Part shown: piece after piece, positions 8,514-16,607 of the stretch
Layout of the letters: every line of letters begins with the position of its first letter
Numbering within the stretch: the first letter of the stretch is position 1
Source of the DNA: Pseudomonas sp. 10-1B
GTDB taxonomy: Bacteria > Pseudomonadota > Gammaproteobacteria > Pseudomonadales > Pseudomonadaceae
NCBI RefSeq assembly: GCF_000935045.1
Contig: NZ_JYKS01000021.1
Location: 37,761 to 101,760, forward strand
Length of the DNA: 64,000 bases
Direction: 5' to 3'
Made by a program: the position numbers and the translations under genes
Notes under the pieces: generated by a model
Seen by the model: the letters and a program-made list of their open reading frames with translations, nothing else
What the model was told of the DNA's origin: nothing
The model's database searches: none

Positions 8514-9663
8514 CGATGTCAGACAATTTCTTGCTCGTCGCTTTCAGAGTAAACACCGCGAGTGGTTGATCGGTGATACTGGCGAGAGCCCATGGCCACT
8601 GGAAGTTCCACTCGGCATACCTACGGAACAGGCAGCCCTGCGGCAAGTCGACGGCGTTCGAGCTTGGGTAAGCGCATGGCAACGCTGGCAAGGAATCGGT
8701 ATCCTTTCCTGGTGTGAGCGCCGCTGGAAAGCGCTTGGCGTCCAGCGACTGCCAGAGAAACTGGCGTTACGCAGTCCTGAAGATGTTGCCATGTGGATTG
8801 GTGAATCCAGACGATGGGAGCGAGCCCAGTCTCGTTACCAAACGCTCATTGCTCGCTGGCCGGTTCTGGCGCAGCAGTTACCGAGGCACTTTGACATCCT
8901 CGCTGACTACAGCGATACCAATTTTCGTCGCCTGACAGAGATGCTGGATTGGATCAATCTCAATTCAAAATCCAATCTCTACCCACGACAAATTCCGGTG
9001 GCCGGTGCCGACAGCAAATGGCTGGAGTCGCGCAAGGGGCTTATCTCTGATCTGGTTGCGACACTTCAGAATGACCCAACAGGGGATCGCGACTTCTTTA
9101 GGCGCTGCGGTTTGAGGCCGCAGCCGCAGCTGCTGCGCATGCGTGTTCTGGCCCCAGAGCTGAGAGCCCGTTTGGACGGCCTTGGCGATATCTCTGCACC
9201 TTTTGAGGAAGTGGCAAGCATTGGCATACGGCCAACGAATGTCTTCATTGTTGAGAACCTTCAAACCGGGCTTGCCTTTGATGACCTGCCAGGGTCGGTT
9301 GTGATTATGCGGCTGGGTTACGCGGTTGACATTCTGGGGCAGCTTCCATGGCTACAACAGGCGCAATGCATCTATTGGGGTGACATTGATACGCATGGCT
9401 TTGCCATTCTTAATCGAGCCAGAACATACATCACTGCCCTGAAGACTGTGCTTATGGATGAGTCAACGCTGATGAATCATCGAGATTTATGGGTGGAGGA
9501 GAAGGACCAGCATCTTTCCATCGAGCTCCCATTACTCACCAGCACAGAACAAAAGCTCTATCAGTTGCTTAAGAGCAATACCTGTGGGCAACAAGTCCGC
9601 CTAGAACAGGAGCGGGTGCGCTGGGATGTGGCGTGGGCAGCCATACAAGCAAGTATTCGATGA
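8500..9663 (+). CDS. jetD: Wadjet nuclease JetD (DUF3322-DUF2220, TOPRIM)
   Basis: The effector nuclease of Wadjet: a DUF3322 N-terminal arm (roughly residues 1-190) followed by a DUF2220 TOPRIM domain, which cleaves plasmids engaged by JetABC. The metal-binding TOPRIM residues are present: Glu252 in VFIVEN and the DxD pair Asp295/Asp297 in YWGDIDTHGFAIL. The length of 387 residues is usual. The start is a TTG at 8500, chosen because AGGAGG sits 7 nt upstream; a TTG could hold the nuclease level below the other subunits. It overlaps jetC by 14 nt, the same overlap as jetA/jetB. The stop at 9661-9663 is followed at once by a transposase remnant. Confidence 0.92.
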   Translation: MKLPDDVRQFLARRFQSKHREWLIGDTGESPWPLEVPLGIPTEQAALRQVDGVRAWVSAWQRWQGIGILSWCERRWKALGVQRLPEKLALRSPEDVAMWIGESRRWERAQSRYQTLIARWPVLAQQLPRHFDILADYSDTNFRRLTEMLDWINLNSKSNLYPRQIPVAGADSKWLESRKGLISDLVATLQNDPTGDRDFFRRCGLRPQPQLLRMRVLAPELRARLDGLGDISAPFEEVASIGIRPTNVFIVENLQTGLAFDDLPGSVVIMRLGYAVDILGQLPWLQQAQCIYWGDIDTHGFAILNRARTYITALKTVLMDESTLMNHRDLWVEEKDQHLSIELPLLTSTEQKLYQLLKSNTCGQQVRLEQERVRWDVAWAAIQASIR

Positions 9664-9705
9664 CTCACTGTAAGGGTCCGTTCAAGTTACCTTCCGAACT
9701 CCATC

Positions 9706-9819
9706 ATTGAGGCCGATGGAGAAGGCTATGACAGCGAAAGCATTCGGGAGCAGGTTGAGCTACAAGAAGCCAAGGCCGTGATTCCGAGAAAGCGGAACTC
9801 CGTGAAAGGCAGACCATAG
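9706..9819 (+). pseudogene. IS5-type DDE transposase fragment
   Basis: A 37-codon frame closed by TAG at 9817 reads ADGEGYDSESIREQ and then AKAVIPRKRNSVKG. This is the conserved DDE-core segment of IS5-family transposases (consensus ADKGYDSExIR...IPxKRNSxxG). No start, no inverted repeats and no rest of the gene were found. It marks the right border of the Wadjet island as a site of past IS activity. Confidence 0.7.
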
Positions 9820-10113
9820 GCTGGACGGAGGCACGGCAGGAAATACCTTTGCCATATCCCACTATGCATGCGGGGTATGGCACGGCCTGCGCCGGTATTG
9901 TTCGGGATGAACTTTATGTCGCGAAATGGGCGTGTTAGCAGCTCTTTGATTTCAGCCACACTTCAAGATTGCTGGGGCCTGCGCGTCCCTTTCCGACCGG
10001 TCCGGCGCTCCGGCAAGACAGCTCCATGGGGCGGGACAGTGTCATGAAGGGCAAATTGGGCAATGCCCGCCATACAGCGGGCAAAGGTCTCGAGGTTGGA
10101 AAGCAGGCTGGCC
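9820..10113. other. Gene-free stretch between the IS remnant and the siderophore receptor
   Basis: No gene is recognised here. It contains an imperfect palindrome (GCCATATCCC ... GGGGTATGGC, about 9849-9882) that could be an old IS end. The stem-loop at 10064-10083 is listed separately. Confidence 0.4.
10064..10083 (-). terminator. Possible terminator of the siderophore receptor gene
   Basis: The stem TGCCCGC/GCGGGCA with a 6-nt loop lies 30 nt past the receptor stop on the minus strand. The following T content is poor, so this is only a weak candidate. Confidence 0.35.
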
Positions 10114-12507
10114 CTACCAGCTATAACTCAACTTAGCCGTAATCTCCCGCCCCGGGTTGTAATAGTCCGCCGTCCCCGACCCCACCACATGCTGTTCATC
10201 AAACAGGTTGCTGACATTCAGTGCCAGGTCGGTGCCCTTGGCAATCTGGTAATTCAAGGCAGCGTCGAACAGCGTAGTCCCATCGCTCTTCTTGGTGTTG
10301 GCAGCATCCATGTAATAAGAACCAACATACCGCGCCCCCAGGCCAACGCTCACATCAGTGCCAGGTATGTCGTAGTAGCTCCACAGCGAAGCCGTATGCT
10401 TCGGCGCAGTGGCAAACTCATTACCCTTGAGCGAGGTGCCATTCCACAACGACCCGCGCAGCACCTCGGACTCCATGTAGGAATAAGCGCCAATCACGCT
10501 GATGTCCTGCGTCACCTGCGCCTTGGCTTCCAGATCGAGGCCGCGCACCCGCGACTCGCCAACGGTCTGCTGCTCGATGATGCCGCTCGGCAGCACCACG
10601 GCGATGGTGACGTTTTCCTGGGTCAGGTCATAGACCGCGGCGGAGAACAGCGCGTCCATCCCCATGGGCGAATACTTCACGCCTACTTCGTACTGCTTGC
10701 CCGTTTGCGGTGTAACGCCTACTTGTGGAGGCGAAACGGACTCCACCATGCTCACATAGGTAGAAACCTCATCGTTGACGATGTAGGTCAGTGCCGCGCG
10801 GTAAGAGGTTTCGGAGAAGTTGTCTGTTTCCTTCTGCACTCCGCCGATGTATTCCTTGCTGGACAGGTCCATCGAGTCATTGCGCATACCTGCGGTAACG
10901 ATGAAGCGGTCATAGAACGACAGGTTCTGCTGCAGGAACACAGCCTTGGTCGTAGCGTCGTTCTTCGTGCGGGTATAGGGCGTGATGTCGCCTGGCACGC
11001 CGGTGAATACCGGGTTGGCGATATCGATGGAGGGCGCAAGGCCATAGACGGAACTTTGCTTGGTGGTCGAGTCAAGATACTCCACACCCACCAAAGTGCT
11101 GCTGTCGATGTTCTCGAACTGAGCATCGTACTGCAGCATCAGGTTGCCGTTGAGCTGATCGGCATCGGTGTCGGTACCAAAAACGTAGCGTGGAATAACG
11201 GTGCCAACACGCGAGGGGCTATCACTCAGGTAGGCGTAACCAAAGTCATCGCTCAGCTCGCTGTAACGCAGGTTGCTGCGCAGTACGAAGCCGTTGTCGA
11301 AGTCGTGGGTGATATTGCCGCTGAGGCTGGTGCGCTCGACATTGTGGAAGTTGTAGCTGGGCTCACCAAAGAAATCGCTGCGGTCGTATTCCTTGTCCAG
11401 CGGGTAGCCGCCGCTGTTCGGCGAACTGTCGGTTTTCAGGTAGTCCAGAATCATGGTGGCCGAGGTGTAGTCGGTCGGCGCCCAGGTCAGGCCACCCATG
11501 ACGAAGCGGTTGTCGTCCTGCGAGTGGTCGTACTCACGGTCGCTGTTCTGCATCTTGGCGGTGAAGCGACCGGCCAGGGTTTGTTCGTCGTTCAGGGCGT
11601 CGCCTACGTCAATGCCTGTCTCGGCATGGTCATAGGAACCGTAGGTCACGTAGCCCTGGCCAAACTTCTCGAAACGCGGCTGCTTGGTCACGAAGTTCAC
11701 CGAGCCACCTGGGTCGGCCGGGCCAAACAGGGTGGAGTTGGCGCCGCGCAGAATCTCGATGCGCTCATAGGCGTAAGGGTCTTCGCGCACACCGCGCATG
11801 GAGCTCAAGGTCAGGCCGTCACGATAGGTGGTGGCCTGGAAGCCACGGATCAGGAAGTAGTCGTTGCGGTCGTCCGAACCGTAGTAATCGCTGACCACGC
11901 CCGGGGTGTACTGCAGCGCCTCTTCCGTGGTGCTGACACTACGCTGCTCCATTTCCTTGCGGGTAACCACGGACACGGACGCTGGCGTGTTGCGGATGCT
12001 GGTCGCCACCTTGCCACCTACCCAGAGCTCCTGGGCGACCACCGAGTTGGTATCATCGTCGGCACTGGCCTTGACCTTGGCGTTGATGATGACTGGCGCC
12101 AGGCGATAGTCCTCTGTTGCGCCAAGTTCGAGCGGGCCAGCAGGCTTGGTTTGCGGTATCAGCAGATACGCATTCGGGCCTTGCTGCTCCAGCTGTAGCT
12201 CGGTGCCCTGCAACAACGACGACAGTGCAGCCGATGTCTCGAATGCGCCCTGTACGCCTTGGGTATTGCGGTTGGCGACGTTCTGCGCATCGAAGGAAAG
12301 GCTGATACCCGCCTCGCGTGCAAAGCGGTCAAGCGCCGGCGCCAGTGGGCCGGCAGGGATGTTCCACTGCTTGAGCGGGTTGTGCTGATCGGCGCTCAAG
12401 GGCTGCGCAAGCGACGGCAGTGCGTAGCTGCTGACAAGCAAACCAAAGAGCGCACCGTGCAAGGCACGATTCAATGGATGGCGCTGTGGAACCGGGTTCG
12501 AACTCAT
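10114..12507 (-). CDS. TonB-dependent siderophore receptor with N-terminal signalling (STN) domain
   Basis: Outer-membrane ferric-siderophore receptor of the FpvA/FhuA type, 797 residues. In order: a signal peptide (ends around SLAQPLSADQ), a secretin/TonB short N-terminal domain (residues about 45-125: WNIPAGPLAPALDRFAREAG), the plug (ALQYTPGVVSDYYG, FLIRGFQATTYRDGL, ILRGANSTLFGPADPGGSVN) and a 22-strand barrel ending in the terminal aromatic SYSW. GGAG lies 7 nt before the ATG. An STN domain usually talks to a FecR-type anti-sigma and FecI-type sigma factor, but neither is adjacent. The siderophore cannot be named from sequence. It faces the PepSY/DUF3325 operon across the Wadjet island. 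Confidence 0.9.
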   Translation of the reverse strand: MSSNPVPQRHPLNRALHGALFGLLVSSYALPSLAQPLSADQHNPLKQWNIPAGPLAPALDRFAREAGISLSFDAQNVANRNTQGVQGAFETSAALSSLLQGTELQLEQQGPNAYLLIPQTKPAGPLELGATEDYRLAPVIINAKVKASADDDTNSVVAQELWVGGKVATSIRNTPASVSVVTRKEMEQRSVSTTEEALQYTPGVVSDYYGSDDRNDYFLIRGFQATTYRDGLTLSSMRGVREDPYAYERIEILRGANSTLFGPADPGGSVNFVTKQPRFEKFGQGYVTYGSYDHAETGIDVGDALNDEQTLAGRFTAKMQNSDREYDHSQDDNRFVMGGLTWAPTDYTSATMILDYLKTDSSPNSGGYPLDKEYDRSDFFGEPSYNFHNVERTSLSGNITHDFDNGFVLRSNLRYSELSDDFGYAYLSDSPSRVGTVIPRYVFGTDTDADQLNGNLMLQYDAQFENIDSSTLVGVEYLDSTTKQSSVYGLAPSIDIANPVFTGVPGDITPYTRTKNDATTKAVFLQQNLSFYDRFIVTAGMRNDSMDLSSKEYIGGVQKETDNFSETSYRAALTYIVNDEVSTYVSMVESVSPPQVGVTPQTGKQYEVGVKYSPMGMDALFSAAVYDLTQENVTIAVVLPSGIIEQQTVGESRVRGLDLEAKAQVTQDISVIGAYSYMESEVLRGSLWNGTSLKGNEFATAPKHTASLWSYYDIPGTDVSVGLGARYVGSYYMDAANTKKSDGTTLFDAALNYQIAKGTDLALNVSNLFDEQHVVGSGTADYYNPGREITAKLSYSW

Positions 12508-12571
12508 TCTCTCGCTCCGTGAAGGGGGTCGGCGTGCTGGCCTGTATTCCGGCCTTATCCACAGGCCGAAG

Positions 12572-12590
12572 GAGAATGAGAAACCACCTC
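12572..12590 (-). promoter_or_regulatory. Weak candidate Fur box upstream of the siderophore receptor
   Basis: GAGAATGAGAAACCACCTC fits the first two Fur hexamers (GATAATGATAAT) moderately and the third poorly. It is 65 nt upstream of the receptor ATG, where iron repression would be expected. Low confidence. Confidence 0.28.
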
Positions 12591-12645
12591 ATTTATTTTT
12601 CAGGTCATTGCACGGCGCCTGACCGACCCCACACGCCTGCCCGCT

Positions 12646-14184
12646 TCATGATTGCCCCTCGGCCAACAGCCCCTCCGGCATGGCCGGCAGTGGTCGGTTC
12701 AACAACATGCCGACCAGCACCGCGAACAGCAGCGCCGCCACGCCCGCGACCAGCAACACTGCTTCGAAACCACCGATGAACGCCTGACGGGCCAACGGAG
12801 CCGCTGCTTCACGCAAGCCGGGGTCGAGCAGGGCCAACGCTGCCGGCAGGTCACCCGCGGCAACCCGTGTGGCCATCATTGCAACCTGGCCCAATTGCGC
12901 AGGTGCCACGGCGGCCATGGCCTCGTACAGCAATTGCCCGCTTCGGGCGGCCAGCACGCCGCCAAGCACCCCGATGGCCAGCACGATCGCGCCGAACCGC
13001 GTGGTGGTGCTCAACCCCGATGCCATGCCGGTACGTTCGCGCGGCACACAGGCCATGATGTTCTTCTGCGTATCGCCATTGAGCAGCCCGGCGCCCGCCC
13101 CCAGCACCAGGCTGGCCAGGGCGAATGTGCCGTAGCCGCCCTGGCGCGTGGCCCAGGCACACAGCAGGTTGCCCGCCCCCACCAGCACCAGGCCAAGCGC
13201 GAACACCTGCGCCGGACTGCAGTGCGCGGCCAGGCGCATGCCCAGGCGCGGTGTCAGCAGCATGGCCACGGCGAATGGCAGCATGCCCGCCCCTGCGGCC
13301 AGGGCCGATAGTTGCAAGCCGTTCTGCAGGTACAGCGGCAGCAGGGTCATCATCACCTGGGCGCAGGCAGCGTAGGCGAACATGCCCAGCAAGGCGCCGA
13401 CGAAACGCCCGCTGCGCATCAGCCGCAGGTCGATCATCGGCCGCGCCTGGCTGCGCTCGACCATGACGAACAGGCCGAACAGGAAAGCGCTGATCACCAG
13501 CCGAGCAAGTGTTCGGGCACTGTCCCAGCCCACCTGGTTGGCATCGATCATCGCCCAGATCAGGTAGCCCAGGCTGCCGGCGAAGGTCAGGCTGCCCCAC
13601 GGGTCGAGCCGGGCCGCCGTCGTGTCGCGGGACTCTTCGACGCTACGCAGTACCATCACTGCCAGTACCGCCACCAACGGCAGGTTGATGTAGAAGATCC
13701 AGCGCCAGCCCAAAGTGCTGGCGATCACCCCGCCCAGCAGCGGCGCAAAGGTGATGGTCGCGCCCATGCAGGCGCCCCAGAAGGCCCAGGCGCGCATGCG
13801 CTCCTGCGGCTGGTGGAAGCGGTTGCCGATCGCGGCCAGGGCTGCAGTCAGCAGCAATGCCGCACCGACACCCTTGGCGGCCCTGGCCAGGTCGAGGAAC
13901 AGCAGGTTGGGCGCCGCGCCACAAGCCAGCGAGGCGATGCCGAACAGGGCCAGGCCAAGCAGCAGCATGCGCCGCCGGCCGAAACGGTCGGCCAGGCTGC
14001 CGGCGGGCAGCAGGCAGGCGGCGAAGGCCAGCAGGTAGGCGCTGACCACCCATTCGATATCGGCGAACGAGCCGGACAGGTCGCGGGCGATGCTGGGCAG
14101 GCTGACCGCGACGATGTTGGTGTCGAGGATGATCAGGGCGCAGACCAGGGAGGCGGTGAGCAGGGTGAAACGCGCAGAGGGCAT
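12646..14184 (-). CDS. MFS transporter, DHA2 (EmrB/QacA) family, 14 TM
   Basis: Proton-driven drug-efflux permease of the inner membrane, 512 residues. Motif C/D1-like LDTNIVAVSLPSIARDLSGS in TM1 and motif A LADRFGRRRMLLLG after TM2 are typical of DHA2 pumps; the hydrophobic profile supports 14 helices. I start at ATG 14184 (MPSARFTLL), where family homology begins; the frame runs open further upstream through the REP-bearing intergenic region but that part is not protein-like. No membrane-fusion partner is adjacent. It is divergent from a LysR gene at 14546 that may regulate it. The substrate is unknown. Confidence 0.88.
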   Translation of the reverse strand: MPSARFTLLTASLVCALIILDTNIVAVSLPSIARDLSGSFADIEWVVSAYLLAFAACLLPAGSLADRFGRRRMLLLGLALFGIASLACGAAPNLLFLDLARAAKGVGAALLLTAALAAIGNRFHQPQERMRAWAFWGACMGATITFAPLLGGVIASTLGWRWIFYINLPLVAVLAVMVLRSVEESRDTTAARLDPWGSLTFAGSLGYLIWAMIDANQVGWDSARTLARLVISAFLFGLFVMVERSQARPMIDLRLMRSGRFVGALLGMFAYAACAQVMMTLLPLYLQNGLQLSALAAGAGMLPFAVAMLLTPRLGMRLAAHCSPAQVFALGLVLVGAGNLLCAWATRQGGYGTFALASLVLGAGAGLLNGDTQKNIMACVPRERTGMASGLSTTTRFGAIVLAIGVLGGVLAARSGQLLYEAMAAVAPAQLGQVAMMATRVAAGDLPAALALLDPGLREAAAPLARQAFIGGFEAVLLVAGVAALLFAVLVGMLLNRPLPAMPEGLLAEGQS

Positions 14185-14274
14185 GATGGGGCTCCAAAGG
14201 CAGAGCTGGTTGGCTTGGCGAGCACCTGTTTGCCTGACCTCAGACCCTCTGCACAGCCATCGAAGGCAGCGCAG

Positions 14275-14369
14275 CCCCTGTGGGAGCGGGTTTACCCGCG
14301 AAGCAAACGCCGCGATGGATGGCACGGGCTCCGCCCGTGTTCGCGGGCGAGCCCGCTCCCACAGGGGCC
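14275..14369. repeat. REP pair
   Basis: Two inverted copies of the GGGtttaCCCgcgaa-type REP (gtgggagcgggtttacccgcg ... cgcgggcgagcccgctcccac) enclose a GC-rich hairpin. A third partial copy follows at about 14398-14412. The rest of the 14185-14545 gap shows nothing else recognisable except the LysR leader. Confidence 0.85.
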
Positions 14370-14545
14370 GTGCAAGCTGTTTAGATTTTGAGGAAGACAG
14401 TCGCTCCCACAAGGTCCCGTGCAATCCCACAGGCTTTCTTTGCCGCCAAGCCACCAGCCTTGTAGTGTTGGCCTCACCATAACGCCGCTAGCGCCATGGC
14501 TTGTTAGCCCCGGCGGCCCGCGTCATTACCCTGTAGGTAACACCC

Positions 14546-15415
14546 ATGGAAATCCGCCATTTCCGCTATTTCCTCTGCGTCGCCCGCCACGGCCATTTCA
14601 CCCGCGCTGCCGAGCAACTGGGCATCGCCCCACCCACCCTCAGCCGGCAGATCCAGGACATGGAACGCGAGCTGGGCGTGCGCCTGTTCGAGCGCAACCA
14701 GCGCGAAGTCAACCTCACCGCCGCCGGCCAGGCGCTGTTGATCGAGGCCGAGCATGCCATACGCCAGTTCGACGCCGCGCAACTGGGCGCGCAACGCGCC
14801 GCCCGTGGTGAAAGTGGGCGTATCGAACTGGGCTACGTGGCCTCGGCCGCCTACTCGGGCATGCTCCAGCAGCAAGTCAGCCGCTACAGCGCAACCTGCC
14901 CCGGGGTGCGCCTGAACATCCGCGAACTGCCCATGGCCGAACTGCCCGGCATGGTTCGCGATGGCCTGCTTGACCTGGCCTACGTGCGCTCGCCGATGGA
15001 GCTAGCGGAAGAACTCGAAGCCATCGCCTTGCACCAGGAAGGCTTCGTCCTCGCCCTGCCCGCCAGCTCGCGCATCAATGAAGTACCGCAGATCCCGGCT
15101 TCACGCCTGGCCAATGAGACCTTCATTCTGCCCGAGCAGATTTCCGGCACGCTGGAAGTGGCGACACAGGGCGGTTTCGTCCCTCGGCTCGGCCCGCAAC
15201 CCGGCAGCCTGGTGGCGGTGATTACCTTGGTGTCCCTCGGCCAAGGCATCGCCGTAGTGCCGGAGTCGGTAGTGCAACGCATCAGCCTGCCGCAGGTTAA
15301 CTACCGACGTATCGTCGACTGCCAGGCAAGTTCGTGGCTAAGCCTGGTTCACCGGCGCTTCGAGAAAGCGCCGGCGGTGATGCGTTATGTGGAAAGCGTG
15401 ATGGGCGGGGCTTGA
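14546..15415 (+). CDS. LysR family transcriptional regulator
   Basis: A 289-residue LTTR. The N-terminal winged helix is MEIRHFRYFLCVARHGHFTR with the recognition segment AEQLGIAPPTLSRQIQDMER; the C-terminal effector domain contains the typical GRIELGYVASAAYSGML and LVSLGQGIAVVPESVV. It is divergent from the DHA2 efflux pump gene, the usual arrangement for an LTTR and its target, so control of that pump is likely but inferred. It ends 7 nt from the convergent nuclease gene. Confidence 0.88.
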   Translation: MEIRHFRYFLCVARHGHFTRAAEQLGIAPPTLSRQIQDMERELGVRLFERNQREVNLTAAGQALLIEAEHAIRQFDAAQLGAQRAARGESGRIELGYVASAAYSGMLQQQVSRYSATCPGVRLNIRELPMAELPGMVRDGLLDLAYVRSPMELAEELEAIALHQEGFVLALPASSRINEVPQIPASRLANETFILPEQISGTLEVATQGGFVPRLGPQPGSLVAVITLVSLGQGIAVVPESVVQRISLPQVNYRRIVDCQASSWLSLVHRRFEKAPAVMRYVESVMGGA

Positions 15416-15422
15416 CTGCTGC

Positions 15423-16463
15423 TCAGGCACCCTGCTCCTCTGCAGCCCCCAAGGCATAGAACTCATGCAGCTTGGCCTGCAACAGCGCCTTGTCCGGCAA
15501 GCGCGTCTGATACTCCGCAATCAGCGCTGGAGACAAACTTCGATTAAGTGCGTACTCGACCACCTCGTCCTCCCTGCTGGCGCATAGCAACACGCCGATG
15601 GCAGGGTTTTCATGAGGCTTGCGCTCATTGCGATCCAGTGCTTCCAGATAGAAGTCGAGCTTGCCCAGATACTCTGGCTCGAAGCGGCCGACTTTCAGTT
15701 CGATCGCCACCAGGCAGTTGAGGCCTCGGTGGAAGAACAGCAGGTCGAGTGCGAAGTCCCGGCCGCCGACCTGAAGCGGGTATTGAGAGCCGACGAAGCA
15801 GAAATCCCGGCCCAGTTCGATCAGAAACTGCTTAAGCCGGCCCATCAGTGCACAATGCAGATCCGCTTCGGCATGCTCGCTTGGCAGGCCAAGGAACTCG
15901 ACCATGTAGGCATCTCGAAATACATCCATGGCAGCAGGATAGTTCTGCTTTAGACCTGCAGAGGCCTTTACAGGATTCGCGACACTGCGCTCGAAAAGCG
16001 CAGTTTTGAATTGCCGCTCCAACTCGCGACTGGACCATTTCTCCTGGATGGCTAGACGCAGGTAGAACTCACGCTCCTCCGGCAACTTGCTCAGGGTAAG
16101 AATGGTGAGATTATGCGTCCAGGGCAATTGTGTCAGCAGTGCTGACACTTTCTCATGGCCTCGATACGCTTCATAGAACTGACGCATCCGAAAAAGGTTA
16201 CGCTTGGTAAAGCCTCGCAATCCTGGTTGCGTCAGCGCCAGGTGAGCAGCCAGCTGGCTGACCACCGAATCCCCCCACTCAGCCCGCTCCAGCTTGCGGC
16301 TGATGTAGGCCCCCACCTGCCAGTACAAATCTATCAATTGTGTATTGACCGCCTGCACCGCACGTTGCCTGGCATCCCGAATCAACCCGAGCACTTCCTC
16401 GAACCGGTCATCCTTTACCGAAGGAAGGGCCGCTGGCGCTTGTGTTTTTTGTTCTGCGCTCAT
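15423..16463 (-). CDS. DUF1016 / PDDEXK nuclease-domain protein (YhcG family)
   Basis: A 346-residue protein. The N-terminal DUF1016 helical domain (residues about 20-170: VNTQLIDLYWQVGAYISRKL, FTKRNLFRMRQFYEAYRG) is followed by a PDDEXK nuclease domain with the core DFALDLLFFHRGLNCLVAIELK, where the second Asp and the E-x-K form the active site. GGGAG lies 7 nt before the ATG. YhcG-type proteins are frequent accessory genes near restriction or defence loci, and some act in DNA repair or Holliday-junction-like processing. It stands alone here, with no methylase partner. Cellular role unproven. Confidence 0.85.
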   Translation of the reverse strand: MSAEQKTQAPAALPSVKDDRFEEVLGLIRDARQRAVQAVNTQLIDLYWQVGAYISRKLERAEWGDSVVSQLAAHLALTQPGLRGFTKRNLFRMRQFYEAYRGHEKVSALLTQLPWTHNLTILTLSKLPEEREFYLRLAIQEKWSSRELERQFKTALFERSVANPVKASAGLKQNYPAAMDVFRDAYMVEFLGLPSEHAEADLHCALMGRLKQFLIELGRDFCFVGSQYPLQVGGRDFALDLLFFHRGLNCLVAIELKVGRFEPEYLGKLDFYLEALDRNERKPHENPAIGVLLCASREDEVVEYALNRSLSPALIAEYQTRLPDKALLQAKLHEFYALGAAEEQGA

Positions 16464-16548
16464 GCATCGACTCCCTTTATGATTTCGAAAGGGAGTCTAC
16501 GCCTGGAAAGCCGCCTTCCGACCGTCAGCCACTCCAAACAAGTGTTTC

Positions 16549-16582
16549 AAAAAAACAAAGGGCACCCATCCACTGGTGCCCC
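16549..16582 (-). terminator. Rho-independent terminator of the GabP-like permease gene
   Basis: On the minus strand GGGGCACC, an 8-nt loop and GGTGCCC are followed by TTTGTTTTTTT, 25 nt past the permease stop. A clear intrinsic terminator. Confidence 0.85.
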
Positions 16583-16607
16583 CTGCCCTACCGCCAGGTG
16601 AACTCAA

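Noticed and set aside
10026..10136. A 36-codon plus-strand frame (starts MGRDSVMKGKLGN)
   Set aside because: It runs into the end of the receptor gene on the other strand, lacks a ribosome site and has no recognised family.
10063..12198. A 711-codon plus-strand frame opposite the siderophore receptor
   Set aside because: A shadow of the receptor gene; the translated product is low in motif content and has no family resemblance.
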